Assembly: GCA_041538185.1 (NCBI GenBank)
Contig: JBGORM010000004.1
Location: 186,001 to 250,000 of the forward strand
From: Melioribacteraceae bacterium 4301-Me
GTDB taxonomy: Bacteria > Bacteroidota > Ignavibacteria > Ignavibacteriales > Melioribacteraceae
Length of the DNA stretch: 64,000 nucleotides
Reading direction: 5' to 3'
The notes beneath the pieces were generated by a model. The model was not told the origin of the DNA. It searched no databases and was given only the letters and a program-made list of their open reading frames with translations. Positions 28,743 through 36,911 of the stretch are shown in pieces. The stretch's first letter is position 1. Every line of letters starts with the position of its first letter. Made by a program: the position numbers and the translations under genes.

Positions 28743-29025
28743 TAAAATTTATTTTTAATCAACTGATTGGTAGTTAAAATAGTAAATTTCGTTCAATATT
28801 CACATTCTTAATATTTTTATAACATTGAGCTTATACCTTAATTCATTATATCAATCTTATATTCTGAATTAGATTTTAATGATTTTATTAAGCAGAAACA
28901 AAGATTGAAGCGCAATTTAATTTGGACAAAGCTAAGCACCAGCTAAATTTTGCATTTTATTTTTTGTTTACAAACTATAGCAATATTATTTTTCTTTCTC
29001 TTTTATTTTATTAAAGGGAATTTGT

Positions 29026-29394
29026 ATGCCTTTAAAAATTAGTACACCAACTAAGATTACTTCTATCGGCAACAAGACTAAAATTATTGAAGAATTCATT
29101 GGGAATGTTAATAGCCAAACTTCAGAAGTAAGTATAGCTAAGATGAAGGCTCCGCCAAATTGGATTGAGCCCGGTCAACGACCAATGTTTGATGAGTATA
29201 CAATTGTGTTAAAAGGTCAGCTAAATGTTAAAACTGAAAGTGGAGAAATTATTGCCGTCAAAGCTGGCCAAGCTTTGATAGCAAAAAAAGGAGAGTGGGT
29301 TCAATACAGCACACCTGATTCTACAGATACAGAGTATATTGCAGTTTGTATACCGGCATTTTCACAGGAAATTGTTAACAGGGATAAATACTGA
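29026..29394 (+). CDS. Cupin-domain protein (EutQ-like)
   Basis: 122 residues forming a single cupin fold: motif 1 region PGQRPMFDEYTIVLKGQLNVK (about residues 48–68), the turn ESGEIIAVKAGQALIAKKGEWVQY, and the C-terminal strand EYIAVCIPAF. The usual metal-binding histidines are absent (Gln, Phe and Asp occupy those places), so a metal-dependent enzyme is unlikely and small-ligand binding more so. It is flanked by non-coding stretches of 283 and 233 bases. The upstream one contains TTTG (28921), 19 bases, TAAATTTTG (28944), one base off the Bacteroidetes promoter pattern. Confidence 0.75.
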   Translation: MPLKISTPTKITSIGNKTKIIEEFIGNVNSQTSEVSIAKMKAPPNWIEPGQRPMFDEYTIVLKGQLNVKTESGEIIAVKAGQALIAKKGEWVQYSTPDSTDTEYIAVCIPAFSQEIVNRDKY

Positions 29395-29627
29395 AGCATG
29401 ACTTAATAAATGTTGTGATTAAACACTTTGAGACTATCAGCTTAAGAATTGAAAAATGTCTATGTGAAATAGGCGAAGAAAATTTATAGACTGACTTCAA
29501 TGAAAATCTTGTTTCCATGTGTAATTTAATTTTGCATTTATGCGGTAACTTAACTCAATATGTTATTTCTGGCTTAGGAGGTGAAAAATTCTTTCTTTTG
29601 TTAATGAATTGATTAAGGTGAGAGATT

Positions 29628-29957
29628 ATGATTGAAACTATAGTTAATATTTTTCTTGTAATTGAACATGGTTTTGTTGTTAGTTTTAGAGCTAAATCAT
29701 ATCGGATAGATGGTAGCGACGAGGAAAAAATTAAATTCTTAAAGAGAAAAGCTAAGGAAGATTTTGAAAATGCTATGATTTTTGATGCGCCAATAAATAG
29801 TAAAGGTCAGTTTATGAAGTACAGTAAATTTGCTAAACTTGAAAATGAGGGAATGCAATACCAATTATTTGAAGAGATATTTCAAAAATTTGGACTTCCT
29901 CAAAACCCATTGATTTGTGTAACACCAATAGTAGATGGTAAAAATTTAGGTCAATAA
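29628..29957 (+). CDS. Conserved-looking hypothetical protein, 109 residues
   Basis: I do not recognise the family. The protein is soluble, with mixed alpha/beta character: a hydrophobic first strand (ETIVNIFLVIEHGFVVSF), a charged helix (SDEEKIKFLKRKAKEDFENAM) and a C-terminal strand region (NPLICVTPIVDG). AGGTGAG lies seven bases upstream of the ATG, and codon use resembles its neighbours, so it is probably a real gene. Its stop directly abuts the stop of the YqaA-like gene on the other strand. No functional hint comes from context. Confidence 0.6.
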   Translation: MIETIVNIFLVIEHGFVVSFRAKSYRIDGSDEEKIKFLKRKAKEDFENAMIFDAPINSKGQFMKYSKFAKLENEGMQYQLFEEIFQKFGLPQNPLICVTPIVDGKNLGQ

Positions 29958-30572
29958 TTATAAAAAGTATTTAATTACTACGAAGCCACCAACAAGCAAG
30001 ATTGTAAAAGCTATTGCAAGCCAATTGAAATACTTATCAATAAACCCTTTTATCTGTTGTCCAAATTTCCAGATTAAGAAAGATACCAAGAAAAATCTTC
30101 CTGCTCTGCCAGCTAACGAAGCAAATATAAAGGCAATTAAGTTAATCTGAAAAGCCCCACTTGAAATTGTAAAGACTTTATAAGGAATAGGAGTAAATCC
30201 AGCAGTAAAAACAATCCAAAAATCCCACATCTCGTATAATTTTTGCACCTCAAAAAATGTTTTTGTGGAAAAACCAGGTACATGATTAAAGAAGAACAAG
30301 GCTATTGAAGAAAATTGATTTTCACCGTTCCACCATAGAAAATAGCCAATATAATAGCCAAGTAATGCTCCGCTAATTGAACCAATTGTACAATTCAATG
30401 CAAGCTTAAATGAGTTTGAGCGCGAACCTAAAGCTAATGCAATCAAAAGTGCGTCGGGCGGGATTGGAAAGAATGAAGCTTCTGCAAATGCTAACAAAAA
30501 TAATGCTGCCGGGCCATAAGGTGTTTCAGCCCAATGCAATACCCAGTCATAAAGCCAACGTAATGTTTTCAT
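29958..30572 (-). CDS. DedA/SNARE-associated family membrane protein, YqaA type
   Basis: 204 residues from ATG at 30572; a TTG one codon earlier is less likely. It has four or five membrane segments with the family features AEASFFPIPPDALLIALALG (proline-rich re-entrant loop), GSISGALLGYYIGYFLW, FIVFTAGFTPIPYKVFTISSG and ASLAGRAGRFFLVSFLIWKFG. DedA relatives move lipid carriers or lipids across the membrane; the YqaA branch itself is uncharacterised. It meets the hypothetical gene at 29628 end to end. Confidence 0.85.
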   Translation of the reverse strand: MKTLRWLYDWVLHWAETPYGPAALFLLAFAEASFFPIPPDALLIALALGSRSNSFKLALNCTIGSISGALLGYYIGYFLWWNGENQFSSIALFFFNHVPGFSTKTFFEVQKLYEMWDFWIVFTAGFTPIPYKVFTISSGAFQINLIAFIFASLAGRAGRFFLVSFLIWKFGQQIKGFIDKYFNWLAIAFTILLVGGFVVIKYFL

Positions 30573-30757
30573 CAATCAAGTTTCTTTTGAGTGCGCAATT
30601 ATAGGAAAAATAAACTTATAAGAAAAAAATAGAGCATCTTTATTTTTTTATTTTAAGAAATTTATAGAACTAATCTATGCCAAAAAATTTTTTTAATGAT
30701 GACATCTTTCCATTTTAATTATTTTTTGAGTAATAGAATAAAGATTCACCCACTGCT

Positions 30758-31026
30758 GTCCAAAATAATTTTGAAATCAAATTCCGAAGGGATGAATTAC
30801 CAAATAAATTTTGAAAACTTCATGATTTTGGACTATTCTACTTGTCTTGTAAATCAATCCCTATCTCGTCCCTATGGGACTTTTAACTTCAGTTTGATAT
30901 TTATTTATTCTATAACTATATAATCCCATTACATTGGTTTAAGCATAATCAAAGCTTTATTGTCCCGTCAGGACAAAATATTTATAGGATAAAGAACAAA
31001 GAAATAGATTAAGTCCCTTTAGGGAC
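30758..31026. repeat. Cluster of REP-like palindromes in a 570-base non-coding gap
   Basis: The gap between the YqaA gene and pcrA holds several small palindromes: GTCCC-TAT-GGGAC (30868–30880), TTGTCC-CGTCA-GGACAA (30960–30976) and GTCCC-TTTA-GGGAC (31013–31026). The first and third are flanked by the same words in opposite directions (read outward: TTAAAAGTCCCATAGGGACGA and ATTAAGTCCCTTTAGGGACGA), so they form a head-to-head pair. Upstream, GTCCAAAAT (30758–30766) and ATTTTGGAC (30825–30833) enclose TTCCGAAGGGATGAATT, a possible decayed unit. This is the architecture of REP/BIME elements moved by RAYT transposases. The rest of the gap shows nothing; a 75-codon open frame at 30696 looks accidental. 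Confidence 0.6.
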
Positions 31027-31145
31027 GAAATAAAAAATATATTGGACAGATATGGATTCACCAATTGATTGTAAATTTATGTTAGTGAGCTTAATTGATA
31101 ATAGTGCTTAATTTTTATAAATTTGCCGACTAAAAATTGGCAAAA

Positions 31146-33320
31146 ATGAAAATATTAAACGACCTAAACGAAAAACAAAAAGAAGCTGTTCTCTACAACG
31201 CTGGCCCTCACATGATTGTTGCAGGTGCCGGTTCAGGAAAAACAAAAGTATTAACGTATAAAATTGCATATTTAATCAGCGAAGGCATTGAACCCTCCAC
31301 AATTTTAGCCTTAACTTTCACTAACAAAGCTGCACGTGAAATGAAAGAAAGAATTCGTGCGTTAATTGGTAAAAAAGTTGATTTACTTTGGATGGGGACA
31401 TTTCATTCTATTTTTGCAAAAATTTTACGTGCTGAGTCTGATTCAATTAATTACAAGAGTAATTTCTCAATTTACGACAGGGAAGATTCTGTCTCATTGG
31501 TTAGTAACGTAATGCAGGCACTTAATATTAATATCGATACTCTAACTCCAGGTGGTGTCCAGCATAAAATTAGTTGGCTGAAAAATCAAATGATTAGTCC
31601 AGAAGATTATTTAAAAAGTTTTGCAACGACCCTGCCCGAAAAGAAAATTGCTGAAATTTATACTGAATACAATAAAAGACTTAAAGAAAACAATTCAATG
31701 GACTTTGATGATTTGCTGTTAAAGCCAATTGAACTTTTTAACTCATCACCTAAGATTTTGCAAGATTATAAAAAGCAGTTTAAGTATATCTTAGTTGATG
31801 AATACCAAGATACTAATCGTGCTCAGTATCAGCTGTTAAAAATGCTCAGTCCAGTTAAAGATAAAATTTGTGTCGTTGGTGATGATGCCCAGAGCATTTA
31901 TGGATGGCGAGGAGCTGAAATTAGAAACATGCTCGATTTTGAAAAGGATTTTCCCAAGGTAAAAATATTCAGATTAGAACAAAATTATCGTTCTACTAAA
32001 ACTATACTTGCAGCTGCCGATTCTGTTATTAAAAATAATATTGACCAAATACATAAAACGTTATGGACAGAAAATAACGATGGTGAGCAGCTCACCATTA
32101 TGAAATGCTCTGACGAAAAAGACGAAGCTTTTCAAATTGCAAAAAGGATAAAAAAAGAAATTTCTACAAGAAAACTCTCGTTGAACGACATTGCTATTTT
32201 GTACAGAATTAACGCACAATCCCGAGCACTCGAAGATGCCTTGCGTAGAGAAAAAATTCCCTATAAAATTATTGGCGGAGTTGAGTTTTACAGAAGAAAA
32301 GAAGTTAAAGATGTTATTGCATATTTGAGGGTGTTAGCAAACCAAAACGATGAAGAAAGTTTATTAAGAATTATGAATTTCCCTCAAAGAGGGATAGGAA
32401 ATACATCAATTTCAAAAATGATTGCCTTTGCAAGGAAATTAAATATTACTTTGTTCAAAACAATGGCAAGAGTTTTTGAAGTAATTGAAGTAAAAGAAAG
32501 AATACAAAAAAATGTTAAGCAGTTTAAACTTTTGCTTGATAAGTACATCGATTTAAAAGAAAAATTATCTTTGTATGAACTGATTTCTACTTTAGTTGAT
32601 GAATTAGGTATTTTAAAAATTTACAAAGAAGAAAATACACCTGAGTCGTTGGCCAGATACGATAACATTCAAGAGCTTCTCGCAGCAATTCAAGAGTTTA
32701 CAAAAGAAAATCCAAAAGCTACAATAGATGAATTTTTAGCTGAAGTATCATTAATTAGCGGTGTAGACCAGTTTAATGAAAAAGAAAATTCAGTTACATT
32801 AATGACAATTCATAGTGCAAAAGGATTGGAGTTCCCTCTTGTATTTATAACTGGACTGGAAGAAGATATTTTTCCCTTAAATCAAAAATTTGATCCCGAT
32901 TCAAGAATTGAAGAAGAACGCAGGCTGTTTTATGTGGCTCTTACTAGAGCTAAGGAAAAAGTATTTATTACTTATGCTCGGTCAAGATATAGATTTGGTG
33001 AAGTTGCCTACCAGAGTAAATCCCGATTTTTGGAAGAACTAGACCCTAATACCTATCATGAGTTGAATGGTACCAGTGGAAGAAAATCTGGCAGAAGAAG
33101 AAAGGGCTTTTATGATGAATTCTATCAAGATAGTTACGAAGACTACGACCAAGAGAGACGTTCGTTTAGGGTTGGCAGCAGGGTGGTTCACAGTATTTTT
33201 GGGACGGGAAAAGTGCTCCAAATTACTGGTACTGGCGATATGACAAGAGTAACTATTGCGTTTGAAGAGCATGGCACTAAAACTCTTCTCGCTAAATTTG
33301 CGAACTTAAAGTTGGTATAA
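31146..33320 (+). CDS. pcrA: UvrD/PcrA-type superfamily 1 DNA helicase
   Basis: 724 residues from ATG 31146, with a TTG at 31137 in frame upstream. SF1A motifs are intact: LNEKQKEAVLYNAGPHMIVA, AGAGSGKTKVL (Walker A), ALTFTNKAAREMKERI, LVDEYQDTNRAQY (DExQ box), VVGDDAQSIYGWRGAE, LEQNYRSTKTIL, LMTIHSAKGLEFPLVFI and RRLFYVALTRAKEKVFITYAR. The C-terminal 50 residues (GSRVVHSIFGTGKVLQI) are the Tudor-like RNA-polymerase-binding domain of PcrA/UvrD. Acts in nucleotide excision repair and clearing of replication–transcription conflicts. Confidence 0.95.
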   Translation: MKILNDLNEKQKEAVLYNAGPHMIVAGAGSGKTKVLTYKIAYLISEGIEPSTILALTFTNKAAREMKERIRALIGKKVDLLWMGTFHSIFAKILRAESDSINYKSNFSIYDREDSVSLVSNVMQALNINIDTLTPGGVQHKISWLKNQMISPEDYLKSFATTLPEKKIAEIYTEYNKRLKENNSMDFDDLLLKPIELFNSSPKILQDYKKQFKYILVDEYQDTNRAQYQLLKMLSPVKDKICVVGDDAQSIYGWRGAEIRNMLDFEKDFPKVKIFRLEQNYRSTKTILAAADSVIKNNIDQIHKTLWTENNDGEQLTIMKCSDEKDEAFQIAKRIKKEISTRKLSLNDIAILYRINAQSRALEDALRREKIPYKIIGGVEFYRRKEVKDVIAYLRVLANQNDEESLLRIMNFPQRGIGNTSISKMIAFARKLNITLFKTMARVFEVIEVKERIQKNVKQFKLLLDKYIDLKEKLSLYELISTLVDELGILKIYKEENTPESLARYDNIQELLAAIQEFTKENPKATIDEFLAEVSLISGVDQFNEKENSVTLMTIHSAKGLEFPLVFITGLEEDIFPLNQKFDPDSRIEEERRLFYVALTRAKEKVFITYARSRYRFGEVAYQSKSRFLEELDPNTYHELNGTSGRKSGRRRKGFYDEFYQDSYEDYDQERRSFRVGSRVVHSIFGTGKVLQITGTGDMTRVTIAFEEHGTKTLLAKFANLKLV

Positions 33321-33357
33321 TTAATAATAATTTATTCAAATTAAAGATGAGGTGAAA

Positions 33358-34404
33358 ATGAAAATTGGTGTTTTAACTGGGGGTGGTGACTGCCCAGGAT
33401 TAAATGCTGTAATTAGGGCAGTGGTACGTAAAGCACTTCTTCTTGGTCATGAATGTATTGGTATTAAAGAGGGTTGGAGAGGGCTCCTAGAAAAAAATTT
33501 TGTAAAATTAGACTTAGATTCAGTTTCGGGGATCTTACATCGCGGCGGCACTATCTTGGGTACTTCACGAACAAATGTTTATAAAGTAGAAAATGGTGAA
33601 AAAATAGTTAAAGAAAATATAAAAGAAGCTAACATCGATTGTATATGTGCAATTGGCGGTGAAGATACATTGGGTGTTGCTGCTAAATTATTTAAAGCTG
33701 GCGTAAATATAGTTGGTGTACCAAAAACTATTGATAATGACCTCAATGCAACCGATTACACTTTTGGCTTCGATACAGCGGTAAATATTGCTACTGAGGC
33801 AATAGATAGATTGCATACTACTGCAGAATCTCATAATAGAGTTATTGTTGTAGAAGTTATGGGGCGTCACGCTGGCTGGATTGCCGTTCATGCTGGTATG
33901 GCCGGCGGTGCCGACATAATTTTAGTACCAGAAAAACCAGTCAACCTTGAGGAAGTATGTGATATTTTAACTAAACGTCATTCAAGAGGAAAATCTTTTA
34001 GTATCGTGGTCGTTTCAGAAGGTGTTAAACTTCAAACTGAAGAACAAACCGATAAGGATGGTTCTTTTGTATTAAGTAGTATGCAAAAAGATGCTTTTGG
34101 CCACGTCAGACTTGGCGGAGTTGGCAATATTTTAGCTGAAGAAATTGAAAAAAGAACAGGATTTGAAACCAGAGCAACTGTATTAGGCCATATCCAAAGA
34201 GGAGGTTCACCAACTGCTTTCGACCGTGTATTAGCTACTCGTTTTGGCGTCTTTGCAGTTGAGCTAATTGAAAAAAGAAGATTCGGTTATATGGCTGCTC
34301 TAAGAGGCAACGAAATTGTCGAAGCATCCTTGGATGATGCTGTGGGTAAATTAAAAACCCTTGATTTAAGATTGTATGATGTTGCCGCTACTTTCTTCGG
34401 TTAA
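33358..34404 (+). CDS. Phosphofructokinase, group III, probably pyrophosphate-dependent
   Basis: Phosphorylates fructose 6-phosphate at C1. 348 residues from ATG 33358, with GAGGTG upstream. Motifs are GVLTGGGDCPGLNAVIRAVV, HRGGTILGTSR, CAIGGEDTLGVAAK, VGVPKTIDNDL, VEVMGRHAGWIA and LGHIQRGGSPTAFDR. At the donor site the E. coli GGDG is replaced by GGED (E102, D103) and the Gly of PGTIDND by Lys (K123). The Asp/Lys pair is the known signature of pyrophosphate-using PFKs in the mixed-substrate group III. It stands 37 bases after pcrA, with a terminator after it. Substrate preference is predicted, not proven. Confidence 0.93.
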   Translation: MKIGVLTGGGDCPGLNAVIRAVVRKALLLGHECIGIKEGWRGLLEKNFVKLDLDSVSGILHRGGTILGTSRTNVYKVENGEKIVKENIKEANIDCICAIGGEDTLGVAAKLFKAGVNIVGVPKTIDNDLNATDYTFGFDTAVNIATEAIDRLHTTAESHNRVIVVEVMGRHAGWIAVHAGMAGGADIILVPEKPVNLEEVCDILTKRHSRGKSFSIVVVSEGVKLQTEEQTDKDGSFVLSSMQKDAFGHVRLGGVGNILAEEIEKRTGFETRATVLGHIQRGGSPTAFDRVLATRFGVFAVELIEKRRFGYMAALRGNEIVEASLDDAVGKLKTLDLRLYDVAATFFG

Positions 34405-34459
34405 TAATTTTTTCTGATAATAAATTCAAGAAATTGATTTATAACAAAATCACTATCTC

Positions 34460-34515
34460 AAAGTGAAGTTGGTAATTTAAGTGACTAAGTAATTTTATGC
34501 CGACTTCACTTTTTT
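34460..34515 (+). terminator. Terminator after the phosphofructokinase gene
   Basis: AAAGTGAAGT (34460–34469) pairs with ACTTCACTTT (34503–34512). Two more G–C pairs follow across a T·G wobble, and the right arm runs into a stretch of six T ending at 34515. The stem is symmetrical in base content, so it may also stop transcription from the gene at 34543 on the other strand. Confidence 0.75.
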
Positions 34516-34542
34516 ATTTATATTTTACTGTTAATTGTATGA

Positions 34543-34974
34543 TTATTGACCAATAGCCTTTTGGGTTAAAAGTTTGGTTATCTCAAATTCTAATTCACCA
34601 TTTGTATTTTTACTCTCTGCTTTTAATGAATCAATTTTTTTAATGCACCACAGCTTGTCTATCTCATTTTTTTCTGCTACCGAAATAAGCCAGCTCAACT
34701 CCGACAGGTGAAAGTTTCCATCAGCACAGGCAAGATTTATACCATCAGTTAAAAAAGAAATAGCTACTTCTTTGCTCGAAAATTTAGGTGCTTCTTCTAT
34801 AATATACTTGTTTTCTAACAATTCATTAATTGCATCTTGACAAAATTTAGTATCGAATCCTAAAATTTTACCTAATTGCAGAATAGCTCTTTCTTCTTCT
34901 TTAGATATTATTTTATCTTTGCCAATTAGAATTAGCAATCCTTTAAGATAATTACTTTTGTCCTGTAAAGTCAT
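34543..34974 (-). CDS. TerB-like helical protein
   Basis: 143 residues, all-helical, with two TerB-style acidic repeats: GKDKIISKEEERAILQLGK (about residues 18–36) and ACADGNFHLSELSWLISVAE (about 82–101). TerB-fold proteins often bind metal through such acidic loops and accompany membrane stress systems; the role here is unknown. The start overlaps the stop of the PGPGW membrane protein gene upstream (shared ATGA), so the two are coupled. Confidence 0.6.
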   Translation of the reverse strand: MTLQDKSNYLKGLLILIGKDKIISKEEERAILQLGKILGFDTKFCQDAINELLENKYIIEEAPKFSSKEVAISFLTDGINLACADGNFHLSELSWLISVAEKNEIDKLWCIKKIDSLKAESKNTNGELEFEITKLLTQKAIGQ

Positions 34975-35201
34975 TTTTCAATTTTGTACCCACTGTTTTT
35001 TATTTGTTGAACCTTTTCTTTCAACTTTTCTAGGACCTTCTTAGCCCAAAGGAATTCGCTTGCTAAAATTGTTAAACCTAATGGAATAACTAATGAAGCA
35101 GGACCTGGTGTTATAATCATAATAATGCCTATCCCTAAAACAGTAAAACCCACTATTGCTGTCAAAATCTTTTTGAATTGTTTTAGTGTTTTTATAATCA
35201 T
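34971..35201 (-). CDS. Small PGPGW-like membrane protein
   Basis: 76 residues with two hydrophobic stretches around the conserved TPGPASLVIPLGLTILASEF, the signature of the PGPGW (TIGR02611-like) putative transmembrane family. The motif here ends PASL, not the canonical GW. A basic C-terminal helix (KVLEKLKEKVQQIKNS) should lie in the cytosol. The family has no proven function. It is coupled to the TerB-like gene, so the pair may act together at the membrane. Confidence 0.75.
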   Translation of the reverse strand: MIIKTLKQFKKILTAIVGFTVLGIGIIMIITPGPASLVIPLGLTILASEFLWAKKVLEKLKEKVQQIKNSGYKIEK

Positions 35202-35598
35202 ACTTTAAGATAAAAAATAGAATTGAAGTAACAAAAAGTTTAGAAGTTTTCTACAATAATTTCATCAAGATTATTTTAATACTATAAGTTAATAAAATTA
35301 ATTTTTGATTTCTGCTTGGTCGCTATCCAGGTACCTGCCGAAATCTTAATTGACGCAAATAACCAACTGATAAAACATCCTGATTAAATTCTTACAGCCA
35401 AAATGAATAAAGATGCGAGAAATTCTTGCTTAGCTTCAGGATACTATCTAATTTGGACATATCAAAATATTAATAAAAATACTAGGCTAAAGAATTCGTC
35501 AGTTAGATAATACTTGGCAAAAGCAGACTTTATTTTAAAAATTATTTTTTAGCCTAGTTGTTAATTCACAATTTTCTAAAATGTTATTGAGGTAAAAA
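35202..35598. other. 397-base non-coding leader region upstream of gdhA
   Basis: Lies between the divergent PGPGW and gdhA genes. An 11-base inverted repeat, ACTAGGCTAAA (35480–35490) and TTTAGCCTAGT (35548–35558), spaced by 57 bases, sits just upstream of gdhA. A second imperfect pair (ATACTATCTAA near 35442 and TTAGATAATACT near 35502) interleaves with it. GAGGT before ATG 35599 is the gdhA ribosome site. I see no reading frame, tRNA or recognised riboswitch. The repeats may be operators or parts of a leader structure. Confidence 0.4.
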
Positions 35599-36885
35599 AT
35601 GAAAAGTAAAGAATTTAATCCATTCGAGATGGCACAAGCACAGTTCGATAAAGTTGCCACATTTTTAAATTTGGATGATGCTACTCGTCAATTGTTAAGA
35701 AATCCGCTGAGAGAATATCAATTTTCAATTCCAGTCCGAATGGATGATGGAAGAGTGCAAGTATTTCGAGGCTTTAGAGTTCAGCATAATGATGCAAGAG
35801 GTCCTAGCAAAGGCGGTATTAGATTTCACCCACAGGAGACAATCGACACAGTGAGAGCGCTTGCAATGTGGATGACATGGAAATGTGCAGTTGTTAACAT
35901 TCCATTAGGCGGTGGTAAGGGAGGTGTAGTATGTGACCCGCACAATTTAAGTATGAGGGAACAAGAGCAAATTTGTAGAGGATGGGTTCGCCAAATGGCA
36001 AAAAATGTTGGTCCGTTGAACGATGTTCCCGCGCCTGATGTAATGACAAATGCTCAACACATGTTATGGATGTTAGATGAATATGAGGCAATTCATGGTG
36101 CTAAATATCCCGGATTTATTACCGGCAAACCAGTAGGAATGGGCGGCTCTCTCGGCAGAACGGAAGCAACTGGATACGGCGTAATTTTTACTTTACGGGA
36201 AGCTTTAAAAGAATTAGGTATTAGGATTGAAGATACAACAGCAAGTGTACAAGGCTTTGGTAACGTTGCCCAATACGCAATTCAACTTTATACTCAAATG
36301 GGCGGGAAAGTTATTAGCGTTGCCTCTTGGGATCAAGATGACCAAACTTCTTATTGTTTTAGAAAAAAAGAAGGTATAAATATGTCGCAGCTGCTTGCTA
36401 TAACAAATAAGTTTGGCGGGATTGATAAAAATAAGGCAAAAGAGTTAGGTTACGAAGTCTTAAAAGGCGATGAATGGATTGAACAAGATGTTACAATTTT
36501 AATCCCAGCTGCACTTGAAAATCAAATTCGTGAAGATAATGTTAATAAAATTAGTAAAAGCGTAAAGGTTATAGTTGAAGGCGCAAACGGTCCTACTACT
36601 CCTGAGGCTGATAAAGTAATTGAAGAAAGGGGTATATTTTTAATCCCAGATTTCTTAGCAAACGCTGGTGGTGTGACTTGCAGTTATTTCGAACAAGTGC
36701 AATCAAATATGAATTATTATTGGGAAAAAGATGAAGTGCTTGGTAAACTTGATGTTAAAATGACATCTGCGTTTTTGTCTGTTTATGAACTTGCTAAGAA
36801 GCAAAAACTTTATATGAGAGATGCCGCTTATGTTATTTCTGTTAGTCGTGTTGCACAAGCTTGTAAAGATAGAGGTTGGGTATAA
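35599..36885 (+). CDS. gdhA: Glutamate dehydrogenase
   Basis: Interconverts 2-oxoglutarate plus ammonium and glutamate. 428 residues with the family motifs VFRGFRVQHNDARGPSKGG, PLGGGKGGVVCDP (catalytic Lys region), VPAPDVMTNAQHMLWMLDEY, TEATGYGV and the Rossmann VQGFGNVAQYAIQLY. Size and sequence fit the hexameric catabolic-type or dual-coenzyme enzymes (RocG/GudB-like); NAD or NADP use is not decided here. Twenty-six bases downstream begins a PEP/pyruvate-binding protein gene and then a second, all on one strand, so GDH is probably the first gene of a three-gene operon. Confidence 0.96.
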   Translation: MKSKEFNPFEMAQAQFDKVATFLNLDDATRQLLRNPLREYQFSIPVRMDDGRVQVFRGFRVQHNDARGPSKGGIRFHPQETIDTVRALAMWMTWKCAVVNIPLGGGKGGVVCDPHNLSMREQEQICRGWVRQMAKNVGPLNDVPAPDVMTNAQHMLWMLDEYEAIHGAKYPGFITGKPVGMGGSLGRTEATGYGVIFTLREALKELGIRIEDTTASVQGFGNVAQYAIQLYTQMGGKVISVASWDQDDQTSYCFRKKEGINMSQLLAITNKFGGIDKNKAKELGYEVLKGDEWIEQDVTILIPAALENQIREDNVNKISKSVKVIVEGANGPTTPEADKVIEERGIFLIPDFLANAGGVTCSYFEQVQSNMNYYWEKDEVLGKLDVKMTSAFLSVYELAKKQKLYMRDAAYVISVSRVAQACKDRGWV

Positions 36886-36911
36886 GATTAAAATTATTTT
36901 AATAGGTTCAC

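Noticed and set aside
30696..30923. 75-codon open frame in the gap before pcrA
   Set aside because: It runs straight across the REP-like palindromes, has no ribosome site and its protein shows no recognisable feature. It is probably accidental.
35320..35350. A slightly GC-richer patch (GGTCGCTATCCAGGTACCTGCCG) that might be an RNA gene
   Set aside because: It does not form a tRNA cloverleaf, has no T-loop consensus, and no extended stem was found. A covariance-model search would be needed to revive it.
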